6,855 bases of DNA. Origin: Thermoplasmata archaeon. GTDB lineage: Archaea > Thermoplasmatota > Thermoplasmata > Lutacidiplasmatales > UBA184. Position numbers and translations under genes: made by a program. The first letter of the stretch is position 1. Every line of letters begins with the position of its first letter. Where the stretch lies: the NCBI GenBank assembly GCA_030042815.1, contig JASHYY010000097.1, positions 1-6,855 of the forward strand. The letters are read 5' to 3'. Shown here in pieces: positions 5,223-6,855 of this stretch. Under the pieces are notes generated by a model. That model saw only the letters and a list, made by a program, of their open reading frames with translations. It ran no database searches and had not been told where the DNA came from.

Positions 5223-6659
5223 ATGGTTACCTCGGGCGATAGCCCCTCTGTGTCGCGTGACCCGATCTCCCGGACGAATCGCCTGACACGGGTCGTTCTC
5301 CTGCTGGGAATTACCGTCGCGCTGCTCGGGGTGATCCCGGCGGCCGACACCGTACACGATGCCGAACCGCCCGCGGGGTCCGCCCACGCCGTCGTGTACG
5401 GTTCTCCGGACGCGGGGCAAACCTACCCGGTCATCTTCACCGAATCCGGCCTTCCGCTCTACACCAACTGGTCGGTCACGATCCGCGGACTGACCCTGAA
5501 CTCCACCGCGAACTCGATCGTCTTCCTCGAGCCCAACGGAACCTACCTCTTTGCGGTAGGGGCGGTGCCGGGGTACACCGCCTACCCGGAAGGAAACGTG
5601 ACGGTGAATGGCCAGGTGGTCACCGAGTGGCTCAACTTCACCACCACCGGACCGAAGTCGAGCTGCACGAGCTACGTCTGGGAGGGGGACGACATCACCC
5701 TCTTCACCGACTGCCGGGGATTCTTCGAGACCGACCTCAGGAGCTACAACGCGTCCACCGGGTACACGTTCGAGAACTCCACGTTCCGCGTAGGGGCGAT
5801 CGCCGAGGTGGGGGCCGGGGGCGGCCTGGCCGCCCTTTTCGTCACGGGGCACGACAGCACCGGAAACATCTCCCTGACCAACACGTCCTACGGGGTCAAC
5901 GTGACCGACACCATCGACGGAACGGTGACGAACGCGGTCGGGCTCAACGCTTCGAGCGGTAACCCCAACGGGCAGACCCCGGCGTGGAGCCCCGCCGATG
6001 CGCCCGGGAATGTCGGCCCGACGATCTGGGGGAGCGGCAGCGAATCGCTCGGCAATGTCACGGTCGTCATCACGTTCCACTTTGCTTCCTCCGGGGGCGC
6101 AACCGACCGGGTCGAGTTCGACGTCTCCGTGATCGGGTGGCCCTGGGTCAGCGACACGGACTCCCTGGGCGTGGAAGTGGACGCCACGGCGGAGATGCAG
6201 ACCCACTTCGTCTACTCTCCGAGCACCGACACGATCGGAGAGCTGTGGAACGCCAACGGAACGGCGGCCTCGAGCCTCGTCTTCGGCCTCAGCGCGAACG
6301 CGACGAGCGGGGGAGAGAACACCTCCCTGACGGTCGCCAATGACGTCGGCCTCTTCCCGAGCGGCTCCGAGCCGGTCGAGGCGTTCTCGCTGCTCGCGTT
6401 CCATGGCCCGGGAGGTTACTCGGCCCTCGTCTACGACCCATGGATCGTGTTCGGACCCGCGGCCTCGCTCATCGTACCTCCCCCCATCGTGCCCGGCTCC
6501 TCCGGCGGAGGAGCCACGCTACCTCTCGTGGCGGTCGGCGTCGTCGCCGCGGGGACCACCGCACTGGGTTTCCTGGCCTACCGGCAGCGCCGAGCCCCGG
6601 TCGATAAGGAACTCGCCCCGCTCGCATGGCCGGGGCACCCCGTCCGTCCCACCACCTAA
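5223..6659 (+). CDS. Secreted, membrane-anchored surface glycoprotein with an FTESGLP domain
   Basis: This 478-residue protein should be exported and held in the cytoplasmic membrane facing outward. An N-terminal basic region (R17, R20, R23) precedes a hydrophobic stretch (24-40). Residues 68-140 form one FTESGLP-type β-domain: YPVIFTESGLP, NWSV, NGTY, GY, NVTVNG. This module is widespread in Thermoplasmata surface proteins. A β-rich domain I cannot name spans about 145-415, with two cysteines only (C148, C164), possibly a disulfide, and the strand segment VEFDVSVIGWPWVSDTDSL. A Pro/Gly/Ser linker (418-430) leads to a transmembrane helix (432-453) and a basic RQRR stop-transfer sequence. I count 15 N-x-S/T sequons, all in the predicted exterior part. 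I chose the ATG at 5223; the frame stays open back to 4716 but that stretch overlaps the DUF1330 gene and lacks sense. A GTG at 5250 would give a shorter, more typical signal region. The ligand or role is unknown. Confidence 0.85.
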   Translation: MVTSGDSPSVSRDPISRTNRLTRVVLLLGITVALLGVIPAADTVHDAEPPAGSAHAVVYGSPDAGQTYPVIFTESGLPLYTNWSVTIRGLTLNSTANSIVFLEPNGTYLFAVGAVPGYTAYPEGNVTVNGQVVTEWLNFTTTGPKSSCTSYVWEGDDITLFTDCRGFFETDLRSYNASTGYTFENSTFRVGAIAEVGAGGGLAALFVTGHDSTGNISLTNTSYGVNVTDTIDGTVTNAVGLNASSGNPNGQTPAWSPADAPGNVGPTIWGSGSESLGNVTVVITFHFASSGGATDRVEFDVSVIGWPWVSDTDSLGVEVDATAEMQTHFVYSPSTDTIGELWNANGTAASSLVFGLSANATSGGENTSLTVANDVGLFPSGSEPVEAFSLLAFHGPGGYSALVYDPWIVFGPAASLIVPPPIVPGSSGGGATLPLVAVGVVAAGTTALGFLAYRQRRAPVDKELAPLAWPGHPVRPTT

Positions 6660-6670
6660 CGGACCGCCCG

Positions 6671-6855
6671 CTAGCGAACGAGTCCTCCCCAGGTGGAGGA
6701 GAAACGGTCCACCCACCGGTCCTCGAACGAATCTTGGTAGGACGCATAGAGGCGGAGGACGAGATCCGGTCGGCGGACAGAGTACCTTCGGTGGGGCGTG
6801 GAACTCTCGACGTCCACCAACCCGAGGGCCACCAGAAACTTGAGGTGGAAGGCGA
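6671..6855 (-). CDS. ArsR-like winged-helix regulator, C-terminal part (5' end outside the window)
   Basis: The minus-strand frame entering at the right edge is open for 60 codons to a TAG at 6673-6671. It begins inside a recognition helix (AFHLKFLVALGLVDVE), continues into a wing with basic residues and a Tyr (HRRYSVRRPDLV), and ends in a helix rich in aromatic and charged residues (YASYQDSFEDRW…W). This order fits the C-terminal half of an ArsR-type winged-helix DNA-binding protein, which commonly dimerises through terminal helices. The N-terminal helices lie outside the window, so effector residues cannot be judged. Its stop lies 11 bases from the stop of the convergent surface protein, so the two transcripts probably overlap at their 3' ends. 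The fold is likely; regulation of its neighbour is speculative. Confidence 0.75.
   Translation of the reverse strand, partial: AFHLKFLVALGLVDVESSTPHRRYSVRRPDLVLRLYASYQDSFEDRWVDRFSSTWGGLVR

Noticed and set aside
4947..6404. The long minus-strand frame (to 6404) that continues upstream of the DUF1330 start, antisense to the surface protein
   Set aside because: Only the last 95 residues match a family. The rest is Arg/Gly/Asp-rich, as expected of the shadow of a GC-rich gene, and DUF1330 has its own ATG, GGAG and TATA box.
6683..6700. Hairpin TCCTCC…GGAGGA just past the surface protein stop, as a terminator
   Set aside because: It encodes the S-S-T-W-G-G segment of the convergent regulator and has no T-run, so coding constraint or chance explains it.

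Overview
The window looks like a GC-rich archaeal chromosome, most likely from a Thermoplasmata-type lineage. Three things point there. First, the long surface protein at the right end carries an 'FTESGLP' β-domain (FTESGLP…WSV), is dense in N-glycosylation sequons, and ends in a single C-terminal membrane helix, a design common in Thermoplasmata surface proteins. Second, two genes have archaeal TATA boxes; one sits so close to its ATG that the mRNA is probably leaderless. Third, a short ArsR-like winged-helix gene typical of these archaea is present. The lineage call is an inference from protein style, not from a marker gene.

Layout, left to right. At 1-217 (+) is the C-terminal three quarters of a RelE/ParE-type toxin, cut by the window edge. 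A gap with a GC-rich hairpin (278-304) separates it from a convergent zinc alcohol dehydrogenase of the YahK/cinnamyl-alcohol-dehydrogenase type (387-1439, -). After 415 bases with no recognisable gene comes a metal-dependent amidohydrolase of the prolidase/imidazolonepropionase-like group (1855-3117, -) with its own TATA box. A 388-base divergent gap follows. On the + strand at 3506-4528 is a stand-alone TPR protein that resembles the C-terminal region of bacterial ATPase/LuxR-type regulators. It converges on a small DUF1330 protein (4659-4946, -), whose TATA box is enclosed in a perfect inverted repeat. Divergent from that is the surface glycoprotein (5223-6659, +), which runs to within 11 bases of a convergent, edge-truncated ArsR-like winged-helix regulator (6671-6855, -).

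The genes are mostly separate transcription units, with alternating strands and gaps of 130-415 bases. I see no operon and no shared pathway. The two enzymes and the DUF1330 protein are ordinary accessory metabolic genes. The TPR protein and toxin fragment have a bacterial flavour and may be acquired. I did not find a convincing undescribed multi-gene system. The most specific new observations are the palindrome around the DUF1330 TATA box, the isolated TPR regulator domain, and the uncharacterised central domain of the surface protein.
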